A DNA stretch of 64,000 nt. Origin: a bacterium D16-50 (GTDB lineage Bacteria > Bacillota > Clostridia > Lachnospirales > Lachnospiraceae). The stretch covers positions 124,001-188,000 of the forward strand of contig RAZA01000007.1 in NCBI GenBank assembly GCA_003612485.1, written 5' to 3'. The position numbers were made by a program, and so were the translations under genes. This document shows, piece by piece, positions 63,042 to 64,000 of this stretch (the stretch's first letter is position 1; the number at the start of each line of letters is the position of its first letter). The notes under the pieces are model-generated. The model saw only the letters and a list, made by a program, of their open reading frames with translations. It was not told the origin of the DNA and did not search any database.

Positions 63042-64000
63042 CTATGTTGCCCGTTCAGACAATTTCCTTTCAAAACGGTCTTTACGCAGATCTGCCGGAA
63101 TTTTAGTGGGATATTGTCCCTGAAAGCAGGCAGCACAATAATCATCTTTATCTACCAGTTTATTTAACTTTTCTATTGGTAAATATCCCAAGGAGTCTAC
63201 GCCGATCATCCATGCAATCTCGTCCACGCTATGATGGCATGCAATCAAGTTTTCTTCTGAATCGATATCCGTTCCATAATAACAAGGAAATAAAAATGGA
63301 GGCGCAGAAATTCTCATATGGATCTCTTTCGCTCCGGCATCACGCAAAAGCTTTACAATACGTTTGCTGGTCGTCCCTCTGACGATGGAATCATCAATTA
63401 GTACAACTCTTTTTCCGTCGATTTCCTTCTTGATAGGACTCAGCTTAATCCTGACTTTGTCCAAACGTTCATTTTGTCCCGGAGAAATGAATGTCCTTCC
63501 AATATATTTATTTTTTATCAGCCCAATCCCATAAGGAATTCCGGATTTTTCCGCATATCCCAATGCTGCATCCAATCCGCTGTCGGGAACACCAATCACA
63601 ATATCCGCGCGTTGGGGATAACTCTCTGCCAGTAATTCTCCTGCTTTCATGCGAGATTCATGTACGGATATGCCATCTATAACCGAATCCGGTCTTGCAA
63701 AATAGATGTATTCAAAAATACAGGTTCTTTGCCTTTGTTTTTCACAGTGCTCTCTCCTTGATTCCACACCGTTTTTTGTAAACACCAGAATCTCTCCCGG
63801 CAGCACATCACGGATAAATTCTGCGCCTACCGCTGACAATGCACAGCTTTCGGATGCCGCCACATATGCCCCGTCTGCCGTCTTTCCATAGCAAAGCGGC
63901 CGGAACCCATGGGGATCTCTTGCCGCAATCATCTTTGTAGATGAAATCAATACCAACGAATAAGCGCCTTCCAGCAAATTCATCGTATTGCTGACTGCTT
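63042..64000 (-). CDS. purF: Amidophosphoribosyltransferase (5' partial, runs off the right edge)
   Basis: About 318 codons of the C-terminal part are present; the frame is open at 64000. The PRPP loop is VVLIDDSIVRGTT, preceded by IGRTFISPGQNERLDKVRIK. The glutaminase part seen includes MIAARDPHGFRPLCYG. The end has DYCAACFQGQYPTKIP, with Cys residues that ligate a 4Fe-4S cluster in Bacillus-type PurF. It catalyses the first step of purine synthesis. The catalytic N-terminal Cys is outside the window. Confidence 0.95.
   Translation of the reverse strand, partial: AVSNTMNLLEGAYSLVLISSTKMIAARDPHGFRPLCYGKTADGAYVAASESCALSAVGAEFIRDVLPGEILVFTKNGVESRREHCEKQRQRTCIFEYIYFARPDSVIDGISVHESRMKAGELLAESYPQRADIVIGVPDSGLDAALGYAEKSGIPYGIGLIKNKYIGRTFISPGQNERLDKVRIKLSPIKKEIDGKRVVLIDDSIVRGTTSKRIVKLLRDAGAKEIHMRISAPPFLFPCYYGTDIDSEENLIACHHSVDEIAWMIGVDSLGYLPIEKLNKLVDKDDYCAACFQGQYPTKIPADLRKDRFERKLSERAT

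Overview
The window comes from the replication-origin region of a low-to-mid GC Firmicute chromosome, most likely a Lachnospiraceae (gut Clostridia) species. The evidence is gene order: gyrA-gyrB-recF-yaaA-dnaN-dnaA runs leftward and rpmH-rnpA-yidD-yidC-jag-mnmE-mnmG runs rightward from an AT-rich, DnaA-box-rich gap at about 24.0-24.6 kb. Supporting this are parA-parB-DUF4446-serS, a DUF3881 gene, and many lipoprotein solute-binding proteins of clostridial type. Genus cannot be fixed from sequence reading alone.

Layout. 0-5.4 kb: the GC-rich 3' end of a large serine recombinase fused in frame to the tail of a hybrid histidine kinase (right end of a mobile element that enters from the left), then a sugar-type solute-binding lipoprotein, a split CHR transporter pair and an Fe-S aldo/keto-reductase-like protein. 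5.4-14.6 kb: a sulfatase, a propeller plus solute-binding lipoprotein, a secreted Cys-rich protein, a small secreted peptide convergent with a two-HTH/helical-repeat regulator (a candidate peptide-receptor pair), a CmpB-like membrane protein and a CPA2 antiporter. A nearly identical palindromic element lies upstream of both the reductase operon and the CmpB-like gene. 14.9-31.0 kb: the conserved origin cluster. 31.0-44.2 kb: accessory genes splitting mnmG from rsmG: two MGMT-family proteins, a small alarmone synthetase behind a duplicated promoter-like element, a 19-repeat Sel1 protein, beta-glucuronidase, argS, a cobalamin-riboswitch-controlled DUF4430 lipoprotein plus ECF S component, and uxuA-uxuB. 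44.2-53.8 kb: rsmG, a DHH phosphoesterase, a diguanylate cyclase, Nudix/GNAT proteins, a cytoplasmic propeller protein, a frameshifted GNAT gene, a HAD phosphatase, and barstar with a surface-anchored barnase-like RNase. 53.8-57.0 kb: a gene-poor AT-rich stretch with one small membrane protein, degenerate repeats and parS sites. 57.0-64.0 kb: parA, parB, DUF4446, serS, DUF3592, DUF3881, tRNA-Arg(CCT) and the 3' part of purF.

How the parts fit. The sulfatase, beta-glucuronidase and UxuA/UxuB outline a route from sulfated or glucuronidated host compounds to 2-keto-3-deoxygluconate; uronate isomerase and KDG kinase/aldolase are not in the window. The riboswitch ties the DUF4430/ECF pair to cobalamin supply. 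The barnase-barstar pair looks like contact-dependent or surface RNase activity with self-immunity. The peptide/dual-HTH pair and the shared palindromic element are the most promising uncharacterised regulatory features.
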